Notes: generated from the letters alone by a model not told the origin. Shown: positions 1-9,085, numbered from the stretch's first letter. The stretch is DNA of 64,000 bases from Streptomyces griseoviridis (GCA_014649155.1 BMSM01000020.1:62001-126000); one strand, 5' to 3'. Translations and numbers: made by a program.

Positions 1-1
1 C

Positions 2-1009
2 AGCCCCTTCAACTTCCCCTTCCTGCTCTCCCTCAAGTCGGTCGCCCCGGCCCTCGCCCTGGGCAACGGCGTCGTCCTCAAGCCGCACCAGAACACCCCG
101 GTCGTCGGCGGCACCCTGGTCGCCAAGATCTTCGAGGACGCCGGCCTGCCGGGCGGCCTGCTCAACGTCGTCGTCACGGACATAGCGGAGATCGGCGACG
201 CGTTCGTCGAGCACCCGGTGCCGAAGGTCATCTCCTTCACCGGTTCCGACGCGGTCGGCCGCCATGTCGCCACCGTCTGCGCCGCGCACTTCAAGCGCGC
301 GGTCCTCGAACTGGGCGGCAACAGCGCCCTGGTGGTCCTCGACGACGCCGACCTCGACTACGCGGTCGACGCGGCCGTCTTCAGCCGGTACGTCCACCAG
401 GGCCAGGTCTGCATGGCCGCCAACCGCATCCTCGTGGACCGCTCGGTCGCCGAGGAGTTCACGGCCAGGTTCGTCGCCAAGGTGAAGACCCTCAAGGCCG
501 GCGACCCGGACGACCCCGCGACCGTCATCGGCCCCCTGATCAACTCCCGGCAGGCCGACGCCGTCGCCGGCGTCGTGGAGCAGGCCCTCGCCGAGGGCGC
601 GACGGCCCTGGTGCACGGCGGGCGCACCGCCAACCTGGTCGAGCCCTCCGTGCTCACCGGCGTCCCCGCCGACTCCGCCCTGCTGCGCCAGGAGGTCTTC
701 GGCCCGGTCGCCTTCCTCGTCCCCTTCGACGGCGAGGAGGAGGCGGTACGCCTGGTCAACGACACCCCGTACGGCCTCAGCGGTGCCGTGCACACCGCGG
801 ACGTGGAGCGGGGCGTGGCCTTCGCCCGGCGGATCGACACCGGGATGTTCCACGTGAACGACGGCACCGTGCACGACGAGCCGATCGTCCCCTTCGGCGG
901 CGAGAAGCACTCGGGGCTCGGCCGGCTCAACGGCGACGCGATGCTCGACGCCTTCACCACCCAGAAGTGGATCTCCGTACAGCACGGCCGGAGCACCTTC
1001 CCGTTCTGA
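2..1009 (+). CDS. Aldehyde dehydrogenase family protein (5' truncated by window edge)
   Basis: NAD(P)-dependent oxidation of an aldehyde to a carboxylate. The reading frame is open from base 2, so the N-terminus lies outside the window. It shows the family landmarks in order: SPFNFP near the left edge, then LELGGNSALVVLDDADLD with the general-base Glu (codon at 308), GQVCMAANR with the nucleophilic Cys (codon at 410), then QEVFGPVAFLVPF and a C-terminal FGGEKHSGLGR. The style (GQVCMAANRILV, VHDEPIVPFGG) resembles benzaldehyde/vanillin-type dehydrogenases, but the substrate cannot be fixed from sequence. It is followed by a broken PadR regulator that may once have been linked to aromatic metabolism; that link is inference. 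Confidence 0.9.
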   Translation, partial: SPFNFPFLLSLKSVAPALALGNGVVLKPHQNTPVVGGTLVAKIFEDAGLPGGLLNVVVTDIAEIGDAFVEHPVPKVISFTGSDAVGRHVATVCAAHFKRAVLELGGNSALVVLDDADLDYAVDAAVFSRYVHQGQVCMAANRILVDRSVAEEFTARFVAKVKTLKAGDPDDPATVIGPLINSRQADAVAGVVEQALAEGATALVHGGRTANLVEPSVLTGVPADSALLRQEVFGPVAFLVPFDGEEEAVRLVNDTPYGLSGAVHTADVERGVAFARRIDTGMFHVNDGTVHDEPIVPFGGEKHSGLGRLNGDAMLDAFTTQKWISVQHGRSTFPF

Positions 1010-1065
1010 CCGGGCGAAAGGCCGCCCGCACCCCCGCGACGGCCGGGCGGCCTGCCCCGGACCCC

Positions 1066-1706
1066 ATGTCAGTGATCCGCCTGCTCGTGCTCGGCGCGGT
1101 CCGCCGGCACGGGCGGGCCCACGGCTACCAGGTCCGCGACGACCTGGAGTACCGGGGCGCCCACGACGGGTCGCACGCCAAGCCCGGGGCCGATCCACCA
1201 CGCCTTGAAGCAGCCGGCGTAGCAGGGGCTGCTCCTCGCCCACGAGACGGCCCCGTCCCCCGCCGGCGGCCCGCCGCGCACCGAGTACGAGAGCACCGGC
1301 GCCGGCACCGAGGAGTACCTCACCCTGCTGCGCCGGGCCCTCACCGCCCACGACCGGAAACCGGACGTGCTCGCCGCCGCGCCGGGCTGCATGGTCGACC
1401 TGGGGCGACGAGGTGCCGGAGCTGCTCCAGCAGTGTCTGCGGCGCATCGCGGCGTGGCGCACCGCCGTCACCGGGCACCACACACCGGAGGGCGGCCCGG
1501 AGCAGCTCGGCCACATCGGCGGGATCATGCACCTGTGGGCCGGCTCCGCCGACACCGGCGCCCCCTGGACCCGTGGCCTGATCGCACGCGTCCGGGGCGG
1601 CGCCCACACCTTCGCCGGCGACGGCGAGCCGTTCGTCGGCGTCCTGCCCGAGGGCGAGGAGAACCCGTACGGGACCCCCGAGCCGCACCCGGGCGACCGC
1701 CACTGA
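1066..1706 (+). pseudogene. PadR-family transcriptional regulator, broken by two frameshifts and a stop
   Basis: Three consecutive frames must be joined to read one protein. Frame 1 from ATG 1066 gives a PadR winged-helix start (MSVIRLLVLGAVRRHGRAHG, then YQVRDDLEY) up to about 1190. Frame 2 continues with IHHALKQ and QGLLLAHETAPSPAGGPPRT, interrupted by an in-frame TAG at 1220-1222, and runs to about 1400. Frame 3 finishes with ELLQQCLRRIAAWRTAVTGH and a tail ending HPGDRH at 1706. PadR proteins repress phenolic-acid or multidrug-efflux genes as dimers. With an internal stop and two shifts, this copy should yield no functional regulator. Codon use is otherwise host-like, suggesting recent decay. 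Sequencing error is an alternative, but three independent lesions make it less likely. Confidence 0.85.
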
Positions 1707-1720
1707 CCCCGGCGCCGGAC

Positions 1721-1742
1721 TTGCGCCTCACGCCGCGTGAGG
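1721..1742 (+). promoter_or_regulatory. tipA promoter with TipAL inverted-repeat operator
   Basis: TTGCGC (1721-1726) serves as a -35-like element. It overlaps a perfect inverted repeat, CCTCACG-CCG-CGTGAGG, at 1726-1742. The known thiostrepton-inducible tipA promoter of S. lividans has an equivalent CCTCACGT/ACGTGAGG palindrome bound by TipAL, which is activated by thiopeptides. The sequence downstream up to the start codon also resembles that promoter (GGCAGCGTGGACGGCGTC). Confidence 0.85.
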
Positions 1743-1779
1743 AGGCAGCGTGGACGGCGTCGGAAGAAGGGAGCGGGAG

Positions 1780-2541
1780 TTGAGCTACTCCGTGGGACAG
1801 GTGGCCGGCTTCGCCGGAGTGACGGTGCGCACACTGCACCACTACGACGACATCGGCCTGCTCACACCGAGTGAGCGCAGCCGCGCGGGGCACCGGCGCT
1901 ACAGCGACGCCGACCTCGACCGGCTCCAGCGCGTCCTGTTCTACCGAGAGCTGGGCTTCCCGCTCGACGAGGTCGCCGCCCTCCTCGACGACCCGGACGC
2001 GGACCCGCGCGCCCGGCTGCGCCGGCAGCACGAGCTGCTGACCGCCCGGATCGAGAAGCTGCGGAAGATGGCGGCGGCCGTGGAGCAGGCCATGGAGGCA
2101 CGCAGAATGGGCATCGATCTCACCCCCGAGGAACGGTTCGAGGTGTTCGGGGACAACGACCCGGAGCAGTACGCGGAGGAGACGGAGGACCGCTGGGGCG
2201 GCACCGAGGCGTACGCCGAGTCGCAGCGCCGGGCCGCCCGCCGCACCAAGGAGGACTGGCAGCGGCTCCAGGCCGAGACGGCCGACTGGAGCGAGCGCTA
2301 CGCCGCCCTGATGGCGGCCGGAGAGCCCCCGGCCGGCGAGGCCGCCATGGCCATGGCCGAGGAACACCGGCGGCACATCTCTGCCTGGTTCTACGACTGC
2401 CCCCACGCGATGCACCGCTGCCTGGGCGAGATGTACGTCGCCGACGAACGCTTCAAGGCGTTCTACGACGCGATCCGCCCCGGCCTCGCCGAGCACCTGA
2501 AGGACGCGATCACGGCGAACGCGGACCGTCGCGCAGGGTGA
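1780..2541 (+). CDS. tipA: TipAL-type MerR transcriptional activator (thiopeptide sensor)
   Basis: A MerR-family activator that binds thiopeptide antibiotics covalently and switches on its own promoter. The length, 253 aa, equals S. lividans TipAL. Residues 1-70 are the MerR winged helix (YSVGQVAGFAGVTVRTLHHY), followed by a coiled-coil dimer helix and a TipAS drug-binding domain. The two cysteines implicated in thiostrepton capture are present as Cys207 and Cys214 in YDCPHAMHRCLG. The start is TTG 1780, behind GAAGGGAGCGGG; an in-frame GTG at 1750 would add ten residues not found in TipAL. An internal ATG at 2107 (Met110), preceded by GGAGG, matches the known start of the short TipAS protein, so dual initiation is expected. 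It is autoregulated by the operator at 1726-1742. Confidence 0.95.
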   Translation: MSYSVGQVAGFAGVTVRTLHHYDDIGLLTPSERSRAGHRRYSDADLDRLQRVLFYRELGFPLDEVAALLDDPDADPRARLRRQHELLTARIEKLRKMAAAVEQAMEARRMGIDLTPEERFEVFGDNDPEQYAEETEDRWGGTEAYAESQRRAARRTKEDWQRLQAETADWSERYAALMAAGEPPAGEAAMAMAEEHRRHISAWFYDCPHAMHRCLGEMYVADERFKAFYDAIRPGLAEHLKDAITANADRRAG

Positions 2542-2686
2542 CCTTCCGGTTCACAGCCCGGACCGAGGGCGGTCACAGTTCATGCTGCTCCCACCGGTGG
2601 AACCTGGGGCGGGCACACGGCGTTGATAGCTTTGTGCGGCCGTATCCGTTCGCCTCGCCGCCTTCATCCCACAGGAGCCCGGAACC

Positions 2687-3607
2687 GTGACGACGCTTGC
2701 CCTCGGCCCGAGCTGGCTGGACCCGAACTATCTCCTCGACACGTTCGGCATCTGGGGCCTGCTCCTGATCGTCTTCGCCGAGTCGGGCCTGCTCATCGGG
2801 TTCTTCCTGCCGGGCGACTCCCTGCTGTTCACCGCGGGGCTGCTCATCACCTCCAAGCAGCTCGACTTCCCCCTGTGGGGCGCCATCGCGCTGATCTGCC
2901 TCGCCGCGATCCTCGGCGACCAGGCGGGCTACATGTTCGGCAAGAAGGTGGGCCCGTCCCTCTTCAAGCGGCCCGACTCCCGCCTCTTCAAGCAGGAGAA
3001 CGTCACCAAGGCGCACGAGTTCTTCGAGAAGTACGGCCCGAAGTCCCTGGTCCTGGCCCGCTTCGTGCCCGTCGTGCGCACCTTCACGCCGATCATCGCC
3101 GGCGTCAGCGGCATGCGGTACCGCTCGTTCCTGACCTTCAACGTCATCGGCGGCGTCCTGTGGGGCGCGGGCGTGACCCTGCTGGGCTCCTGGCTGGGCG
3201 GCATCGACTTCGTCAAGGAGAACATCGAGGCGATCCTCATCCTGATCGTCCTCGTCTCGGTCGTCCCGATCGCGATCGAGTTCCTGCGCGCCCGCTCCAA
3301 GAACAAGAAGAACCCGCCGCACACCCCGCAGGCCCCCCAGCCCCACGAACCCCCCGCCCTGGACGACGCCACCACCCAGCTCCGCCGCATCGACCCGACC
3401 GACCAGCCCCCGCAGCAGCAGCCCTACGGCAACCAGCAGCAGCCCTACGGGAACCAGCAGCAGCCCTACGGCAACCAGCAGCAGCCGTACGGGAACCAGC
3501 AGCAGCCGTACGCCCAGCAGTACCCGCAGCAGCAGTACCCGCAGGACTACGGCCGGCAGCAGCCGTACCCGCAGAACAACCAGAACCCCTACAACCAGGG
3601 TTACTGA
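2687..3607 (+). CDS. DedA/SNARE-associated family membrane protein with Q/P/Y/G/N repeat tail
   Basis: A polytopic inner-membrane protein of the DedA superfamily (undecaprenyl-phosphate or phospholipid flippase-related). The family core spans about residues 10-200: the FAESGLLIGFFLPGDSLLF start, GDQAGYMFGKKVGPSLFKR, then ARFVPVVRTFTPIIAGVSGM with the conserved arginines, and a final membrane helix near 170-195. The cytoplasmic C-terminus from about residue 205 is basic, then low-complexity, with repeated QQQPYGN units. The start is GTG 2687 with AGGAG at 2673-2677. It stands alone in its orientation, so it is probably monocistronic. The membrane part is of normal family length; the repeat tail is an extra. 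Confidence 0.9.
   Translation: MTTLALGPSWLDPNYLLDTFGIWGLLLIVFAESGLLIGFFLPGDSLLFTAGLLITSKQLDFPLWGAIALICLAAILGDQAGYMFGKKVGPSLFKRPDSRLFKQENVTKAHEFFEKYGPKSLVLARFVPVVRTFTPIIAGVSGMRYRSFLTFNVIGGVLWGAGVTLLGSWLGGIDFVKENIEAILILIVLVSVVPIAIEFLRARSKNKKNPPHTPQAPQPHEPPALDDATTQLRRIDPTDQPPQQQPYGNQQQPYGNQQQPYGNQQQPYGNQQQPYAQQYPQQQYPQDYGRQQPYPQNNQNPYNQGY
3413..3511 (+). repeat. In-frame 21-bp tandem repeat in the DedA gene
   Basis: Four full 21-bp units (3413-3433, 3434-3454, 3455-3475, 3476-3496) and a partial fifth encode QQQPYGN repeats in the cytoplasmic tail. Units differ mainly by silent changes (CCC/CCG, GGC/GGG). Copy number is likely to vary between strains by slippage. Confidence 0.9.
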
Positions 3608-3611
3608 GCCC

Positions 3612-3692
3612 GCGCAGGGGCGCGGGGCCGTACGCATCTGCGGCTCCGCCGCGTGGCGCGGCAAGCCACCACGAACCTGTCAGCCGCCGCAC
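3612..3692. repeat. Dispersed GC-rich extragenic repeat of Streptomyces type
   Basis: The GGGGCGCGGGG core plus a TGCGGCTCCGCCGCG palindromic part lies directly after the DedA stop. The same core recurs at 50816-50895 and as a tandem array at 57370-57780. It sits between two converging genes and may fold at the ends of both transcripts. Confidence 0.65.
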
Positions 3693-3741
3693 CACAGAAG
3701 CCCCCCCCGCGGGCACCCGGCGGCGGCGTACGCGCCCGGCG

Positions 3742-5412
3742 TCAGAACCCTCGCGTCCGCTTCGCGGCCCGCCGCCCCGCCGCACTCGCCGCCCCCGGCA
3801 CCTTCAGGAACAGCCGCGAGATCTCCGACCCGAGATTCACCCCGATGGCGATCGCCATCGCGAGGGCCACCGCCTTGGTCAGCGACACCATCCCCCGGTC
3901 CACCTCGCTCTGCGCGATCGCCAGCAGCCCGAAGTACGTCGCGGACCCCGGCAGCAGCGGCCCGATCGCCGCCGTCGTGTACGGCAGCGCGGACGCGAAC
4001 CGGTACCGGGACATCAGCTGCCCGAACAGCCCCACCAGACCCGCCGCCGCGGCCGTCGACGCCACCGGCGAGATCTCGCCCGCGTAGTGCATCGCCCCGT
4101 ACACGCACCAGGCCACGCCGCCGTTCAGGGTCACCGCCAGCACGGTGGACCGTTCCTGCTGGAGCAGGATCGCGAAGGCCAGCGACAGCAGCATCGACGC
4201 CACGATCTGCACCACCGGGTCGTCGCCCGTGCCGAGCGCCGCGTCCGGGTTCAGCTCGGCGCCGAGCTGCACGCCGAAGTACAGCACCACCAGCACCCCG
4301 GCGACGATGCTGACGAAGAAGTACAGCACCTCCAGCAGCCGCGCCGCCGCGGTGATGTAGAAGCCGGTCAGCCCGTCCTGCACCCCGGCCACCAGCGCCC
4401 GCCCCGGCAGCAGCGCGAACAGTCCACCGGTGATGACCGCCGACGCCTTCACCTCCACCTGGGCGAGGGTCAGCGCGATGCCGAGCGCGGCCGGCGGCAT
4501 CGCGGCCACCGCGAACTGGTAGAACTCCGGCAGCCCGCGCCCCGCGCAGAGCCAGGCCAGCCGGTCGCCGAGCATCGCGCCGAACAGCGCCGCGACGAAG
4601 ACGATCAGATCACCGCCGACCAGCAGCGAGGCCGCCCCGGCCAGCAGCCCGCTCGCGGACGTCAGCACCCACGTCGGGTACGGGTGCCGGTTCCTGCGGA
4701 TCTCCGCCAGCCGCCGGTACGCCTCCTCCAGGGAGATGTGCGTCTCCGGGTCGCTGAGATCGTCCACCAGCCGGAACACGGCCGCGAGCCGGGTGTAGTC
4801 GGTACCCCGGCGGCGTACCGTGCGCGAGGCCGTCACCGGGTCCTCCACCAGCGACGGCTGGTGCGAGATGGACAGCAGCGTGAAGGTGACGTTCGGCTCG
4901 CAGCGGTCCAGGCCGTAGGAGCGGCAGACCGCGAACATCGCCGCCTCCACGTCCTCCGCGCCCTCGCCGCCCGCGAGCAGCAGCTCACCGATGCGCAGGG
5001 TCAGGTCGAGGACGCGCGGCACGGCCGGACCGGTCTCGTCCTCGTGGCGCTGCGGGGCCTCCGGGGCGGGCCGCTCGGCCACCGGCATCCGCAGCATCGT
5101 GCGCATCCGGTCCTGCCAGGGCACGTCCTTGGTCAGACTCACCGCCGGTATGCCGACGGGCGGGGTGAAGGCACTCGCGCTGTACGACGGCTCGGGCGGC
5201 GGCTGCGGCGCGTCCAGACCCTCCGGCAGGGCGAACTCCGACGTCACCTCGGACTCGCTCGGGCCCGTCCGGGGAACGGCGAGCCCCTCGGGCACCGCGA
5301 ACTCGGACGTCGTCGACGACTCCTCGTCGGCCGGTGCCGCGACCCCGCTGGGCGGCCGGAAGGCGCTCCGTGCCTCGTCCGACTGCGGCTTTCGGTCCTC
5401 CGCGTCCGTCAC
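3742..5412 (-). CDS. ThrE-family threonine/serine exporter
   Basis: A membrane exporter of the ThrE family (two-part DUF1212/DUF3815 architecture). Roughly residues 1-120 are polar and poorly conserved. They are followed by a soluble segment with LRIGELLLAGGEGAEDVEAAMFAVC, RCEPNVTFTLLSISHQ and two-residue-type motifs typical of the N-terminal domain. About ten hydrophobic segments then make up the rest (for example LLAGAASLLVGGDLIVFVAALF and LLPGSATYFGLLAIAQSEVD). The product should export threonine/serine or related small solutes by proton antiport; the substrate is inferred from the family. The start is uncertain: GTG 5412 has GGGAG about 10 nt upstream, while GTG 5436 follows AGGAGG by only 2 nt. 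It probably forms its own transcript. Confidence 0.85.
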   Translation of the reverse strand: MTDAEDRKPQSDEARSAFRPPSGVAAPADEESSTTSEFAVPEGLAVPRTGPSESEVTSEFALPEGLDAPQPPPEPSYSASAFTPPVGIPAVSLTKDVPWQDRMRTMLRMPVAERPAPEAPQRHEDETGPAVPRVLDLTLRIGELLLAGGEGAEDVEAAMFAVCRSYGLDRCEPNVTFTLLSISHQPSLVEDPVTASRTVRRRGTDYTRLAAVFRLVDDLSDPETHISLEEAYRRLAEIRRNRHPYPTWVLTSASGLLAGAASLLVGGDLIVFVAALFGAMLGDRLAWLCAGRGLPEFYQFAVAAMPPAALGIALTLAQVEVKASAVITGGLFALLPGRALVAGVQDGLTGFYITAAARLLEVLYFFVSIVAGVLVVLYFGVQLGAELNPDAALGTGDDPVVQIVASMLLSLAFAILLQQERSTVLAVTLNGGVAWCVYGAMHYAGEISPVASTAAAAGLVGLFGQLMSRYRFASALPYTTAAIGPLLPGSATYFGLLAIAQSEVDRGMVSLTKAVALAMAIAIGVNLGSEISRLFLKVPGAASAAGRRAAKRTRGF

Positions 5413-5474
5413 CTGTCCCAAGCTCCCTACAACCACAACCTCCTGTAGCCCTCAGTATGCGCACTCAAACACGA

Positions 5475-5504
5475 ACGGGCCGCACGCGTACGCGCACGGC
5501 CCGT
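5475..5504 (-). terminator. Stem-loop downstream of ppa
   Basis: ACGGGCCG (5475-5482) pairs with CGGCCCGT (5497-5504), with a further CGCGTACGCG palindrome in the loop. It lies 35 bp after the ppa stop in the direction of transcription, as expected for a GC-rich actinobacterial terminator without a U tract. Confidence 0.55.
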
Positions 5505-5538
5505 CACGAGGCTCACGCCTCAGCACGCCACAGGGGAC

Positions 5539-6030
5539 TCAGTGACCGCCCTGCTCCTTGAACCGCTTGTAGGAGCGCTCGATCTCGGCCTCGGCGTCGG
5601 TGCGGCCGACCCAGTTGGCGCCCTCGACGGACTTGCCGGGCTCCAGGTCCTTGTAGACCTCGAAGAAGTGCTGGATCTCCAGACGGTCGAACTCCGACAC
5701 GTGGTGGATGTCCCGCAGGTGCTCCACGCGCGGGTCGGTCGACGGGACGCACAGCAGCTTGTCGTCGCCGCCGGCCTCGTCCGTCATCCGGAACATGCCG
5801 ATCGCGCGGCAGGTGATGAGGCAGCCCGGGAAGGTCGGCTCGTCCAGGATGACCAGCGCGTCCAGCGGGTCGCCGTCCTCGCCGAGGGTGTTCTCGACGA
5901 AGCCGTAGTCGGTCGGGTAGGCGGTCGAGGTGAACAGGCGGCGGTCCAGGCGGATACGACCGGTCTCGTGGTCCACCTCGTACTTGTTCCGCGAACCCTT
6001 CGGGATCTCGATCGTGACGTCGAACTCCAC
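5539..6030 (-). CDS. ppa: Inorganic pyrophosphatase
   Basis: Soluble family I pyrophosphatase hydrolysing PPi to two phosphates, which pulls nucleotide, tRNA and polymer synthesis forward. The 163 aa contain the whole family signature: EIPKGSRNKYEVDHETG, the active-site block DGDPLDALV with the metal-binding aspartates, the SEFDRLEIQHFF region, and a C-terminal ERSYKRFKEQ with the phosphate-binding Lys/Arg. The start is GTG 6030, with GGAGGA at 6038-6043. Longer readings from ATG 6045 or GTG 6054 would place that ribosome binding site inside the gene. It is divergent from the DD-carboxypeptidase at 6116. Confidence 0.97.
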   Translation of the reverse strand: MEFDVTIEIPKGSRNKYEVDHETGRIRLDRRLFTSTAYPTDYGFVENTLGEDGDPLDALVILDEPTFPGCLITCRAIGMFRMTDEAGGDDKLLCVPSTDPRVEHLRDIHHVSEFDRLEIQHFFEVYKDLEPGKSVEGANWVGRTDAEAEIERSYKRFKEQGGH

Positions 6031-6115
6031 CGGACGCTCCTCCATGATCAGCACATAGTTCTGGTGATTAAGTGTCCCTCACGCAGGTGCGTGATCGCGA
6101 AAGGGGCTGGTGACC

Positions 6116-7693
6116 GTGCCGGAGCCGAGACCGTGGCGGTCCGTCCGACCGTACGCCGCGCGTGCCGTGGCCGCCGTACGGCCCGCGGCCACGCGGATCT
6201 CCCGTACCGCCCGGACCGCCGTACCGCGGGTCGCGCGGCCGGTGTGGACCACGGCGACCCGGATCACGGGACCGCGGACCTGGCGGTACACCGCGGGTGC
6301 CGCCACCGCCGGACTGGCGCTCGCCGCCGGTGTGGTGACCGCCGCGGGCCCCTGGGACTCCACGGGTCAGCGTACGGCCGAGCGTGACCGCGCCGTCGCA
6401 CAGGAGCGCACGGGTGGCGCAGATCACGGTCAGGGCACCGCCCCCGGCACGGCGGCCGGCCCGCCGCGGCCCGCCCCGAGCGCCGGCTCCGTGCTGGCCG
6501 CCCTCGACGGCAACACCCCCGCGGACCGGACCGCCACACCCCTCACCGATGTCCTGGGCCCCCTCCTGGAGGACCCCGCGCTCGGCGACCGCCGCGCCGC
6601 CTCCGTGGTCGACCTCGCCACCGGGAAGCGGCTCCACGGCACCGGCGCCGGCGCCGCCCTCACCCCCGCCTCCACCACCAAGATCGCCACCGCGGTCGCC
6701 GCCCTCACCGCCCTCGGCCCCGACCACCGCCTCACCACCCGCACCGCCCTCGACCCCGACACCGGCGAACTCGTCCTCGTCGGCGGCGGCGACCCCACCC
6801 TCACCGCCCGCGCGGACGCCGCCGGCTCCGCGAGCCTGCGCACCCTCGCCGCCGACACCGCGAAGGCGCTGGAGAAACGCCACCTACATGAGGTGACGCT
6901 CTCCTACGACACCACCCTGTACACCGGCTCCGGCACCCACCCGATCGGGCCGAACGACAACCTCGCCCAGGTCACCGCCCTGATGGCCGACGAGGCCCGC
7001 GCCGACGCCTCCACCAGCGGCCCCGCCCCCCGCGAGAGCGACCCCGCGGCGGCCGCCGCCGCCACCTTCGCCGACCTGCTGGAGGACCACGGCATCACGG
7101 CCTCCCCGCCCGGCCCGTCCAAGGCCACCGGCCGCACCGCCACCCTTGCCCGGGTCACCTCGCCGCCGCTGTCGTCCCTGGTCGAACGGATGCTGACCGA
7201 GAGCGACAACGACCTCGCCGAAGCCCTCGCCCGGCACACCGCCGTGGCGAGCGGCGAGAAGGCCGACTTCGAGGGCGGAGCCGCCGCCATCACCGCCCGG
7301 CTGAAGCAGCTCGGCCTGTCCGTCGAGGGCGCCTCCTTCCACGACGGCAGCGGGCTGGACCGCGCCGACCGGCTCACCGCCGGCCTGCTCACCGACCTGC
7401 TGGCCACCGCCGCCGACCCCGGCCGCCCCGCCCTGCGCAGCGTCCTCACCGGGCTCCCCGTCGCCCACTTCACCGGCACGCTCAGCGGCCGCTACACCGA
7501 CGGCGCCGCCGGACTCGTCCGCGCCAAAACGGGCACCCTGACCGGCGTCAACACCCTGGCCGGCACGGTCGCCACCGCCGACGGCCGGGTGCTCGGCTTC
7601 GCCTTCCTCACCGCCGGCGCCACGGACGCGCGGGCCGCGCAAGAGGCCCTGGACCGCACCGCGAGCGCCCTCGCCGACTGCGGCTGCCGCTGA
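6116..7693 (+). CDS. dacB: D-alanyl-D-alanine carboxypeptidase/endopeptidase (PBP4, DacB family)
   Basis: An extracytoplasmic penicillin-binding protein that trims or cleaves peptidoglycan stem peptides. It has an arginine-rich cytoplasmic leader and a membrane anchor near residues 62-80 (AATAGLALAAGVVTAAG). The three active-site motifs follow: SxxK in TPASTTKIATAV, SxN in TESDNDLAEALAR, and KTG in VRAKTGTLTGVN. The internal domain between SxxK and SxN is typical of class C PBP4 enzymes. The length is about 525 aa. GTG 6116 is preferred because AAGGGG (6101-6106) lies 9 nt before it; GTG 6110 is only 3 nt from that element. The gene lies back to back with ppa, leaving an 85-bp shared promoter region. 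Confidence 0.92.
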   Translation: MPEPRPWRSVRPYAARAVAAVRPAATRISRTARTAVPRVARPVWTTATRITGPRTWRYTAGAATAGLALAAGVVTAAGPWDSTGQRTAERDRAVAQERTGGADHGQGTAPGTAAGPPRPAPSAGSVLAALDGNTPADRTATPLTDVLGPLLEDPALGDRRAASVVDLATGKRLHGTGAGAALTPASTTKIATAVAALTALGPDHRLTTRTALDPDTGELVLVGGGDPTLTARADAAGSASLRTLAADTAKALEKRHLHEVTLSYDTTLYTGSGTHPIGPNDNLAQVTALMADEARADASTSGPAPRESDPAAAAAATFADLLEDHGITASPPGPSKATGRTATLARVTSPPLSSLVERMLTESDNDLAEALARHTAVASGEKADFEGGAAAITARLKQLGLSVEGASFHDGSGLDRADRLTAGLLTDLLATAADPGRPALRSVLTGLPVAHFTGTLSGRYTDGAAGLVRAKTGTLTGVNTLAGTVATADGRVLGFAFLTAGATDARAAQEALDRTASALADCGCR

Positions 7694-7758
7694 GCGCGCC
7701 TCCTGCGTCCGCCCCGCACGGCCTGCCCCCGACGGCGGGCCTCACGTACGGTTGACGC

Positions 7759-8889
7759 ATGACGAGCATCGGTGGTGCCGCATCGTCCGGGATGGTCGAC
7801 TGGAACCTCGCGGTCGCGACCGCGACCCGCCTGGTCCGGCCCGGCCCAGAGGTCAGCCGCGACGAGGCCCGGGCCGTCGTCGCGGAACTGCGCCGGCACG
7901 CCAGGGCCTCCGAGGAACACGTCCGCGGCTTCACCCGGATGGCCGCCGACGGGGACGCGGACACCCCCGTCCTCGTCGTCGACCGCCCCGGCTGGGTCCG
8001 CGCCAACGTCGCCGGCTTCCGGGAACTCCTCAAACCCCTCCTGGACAAGATGGAGGGCCGCCGCGGCTCCTCCCCGGGCAGCGCCGTCCTCGGCGCCGTC
8101 GGCGGCAAGGTCACCGGCGTCGAGCTGGGCATGCTGCTGTCGTTCCTGTCCTCCCGGGTCCTCGGCCAGTACGAGACCTTCGCCCCGGCCACCCGCGAAC
8201 TGCCCGCCGGCAACGGCGGCGGCCGGCTGCTGCTCGTCGCTCCCAACATCGTCCACGTCGAACGCGAACTCGACGTCGACCCGCACGACTTCCGCCTCTG
8301 GGTCTGCCTCCACGAGGAGACGCACCGCACCCAGTTCACCGCGGTGCCCTGGCTGCGCGACCACCTCCAGGGCGAGATCCAGTCGTTCCTCGCGGAGACC
8401 GACGTCGACCCCATGACCGTGCTCGAACGCGTCCGCGAAGCCGCCCAGACCCTGGCCGGTGGCCGCCCCGAGGGCGAGGAGGACGACGGCGGCCGGTCCC
8501 TGGTCGAGCTGGTGCAGACCCCCGCCCAGCGGGAGATCCTCGGCCGGCTCACCGCCGTGATGTCCCTCCTGGAGGGCCACGCCGACTTCGTCATGGACGG
8601 CGTCGGCCCCGAGGTCGTGCCCTCCGTCGGAGAGATCCGCGAGAAGTTCCAGCAGCGCCGCGCCAAGGGCGCCTCCCGCCTCGACCTCGCCCTGCGCAGG
8701 CTGCTCGGCCTGGACGCCAAACTGCGCCAGTACCGGGACGGCGAACGTTTCGTACGGGCCGTCGTGGACGAGGTCGGCATGGACGGCTTCAACCACGTGT
8801 GGACCTCGCCCAACACCCTCCCCACCAAGGCGGAGATCGCCAAACCGGCGGACTGGGTCGCACGGGTGCACCGCACGCCCGAGTCGTGA
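7759..8889 (+). CDS. Zinc-dependent metalloprotease, DUF2342 (F420-biosynthesis-associated family)
   Basis: An actinobacterial conserved protein of 376 aa. It has the zincin motif HEETH in VCLHEETHRTQFTAVPW (about residues 175-190) and a downstream glutamate in LLEGHADFVMDGVG, which would complete a His-His-Glu metal site. Orthologs have been catalogued as a putative hydrolase linked by phylogenetic profile to coenzyme F420; no substrate is known. A -10-like TACGGT (7747-7752) ends 6 nt before the ATG and there is no ribosome binding site, so a leaderless transcript is likely. It directly precedes tilS-hpt-ftsH, an arrangement I recall from other Streptomyces. Confidence 0.85.
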   Translation: MTSIGGAASSGMVDWNLAVATATRLVRPGPEVSRDEARAVVAELRRHARASEEHVRGFTRMAADGDADTPVLVVDRPGWVRANVAGFRELLKPLLDKMEGRRGSSPGSAVLGAVGGKVTGVELGMLLSFLSSRVLGQYETFAPATRELPAGNGGGRLLLVAPNIVHVERELDVDPHDFRLWVCLHEETHRTQFTAVPWLRDHLQGEIQSFLAETDVDPMTVLERVREAAQTLAGGRPEGEEDDGGRSLVELVQTPAQREILGRLTAVMSLLEGHADFVMDGVGPEVVPSVGEIREKFQQRRAKGASRLDLALRRLLGLDAKLRQYRDGERFVRAVVDEVGMDGFNHVWTSPNTLPTKAEIAKPADWVARVHRTPES

Positions 8890-9085
8890 GAACCGGGTGC
8901 GGGGGCGCGCGGAGCAACCGGCCGACGGCAGAGCAACGCCCCTTCAATCACCCGTCCGAGGGACCGCCGGGCTCGCGCAGGCGTGCAATGCTCGGGGCAC
9001 GGCCCGTTTCTGTCACCATCTACACACTCTGTGTGACCGACACACGGGCCCACCCCCTCCGACAATTTCATGAAGGGCACCGGAC

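Noticed and set aside
2623..5448. A very long plus-strand open frame across the DedA gene and antisense to the ThrE gene
   Set aside because: A GC-rich shadow frame; composition is Arg/Pro-rich nonsense, while the other frames encode clear families.
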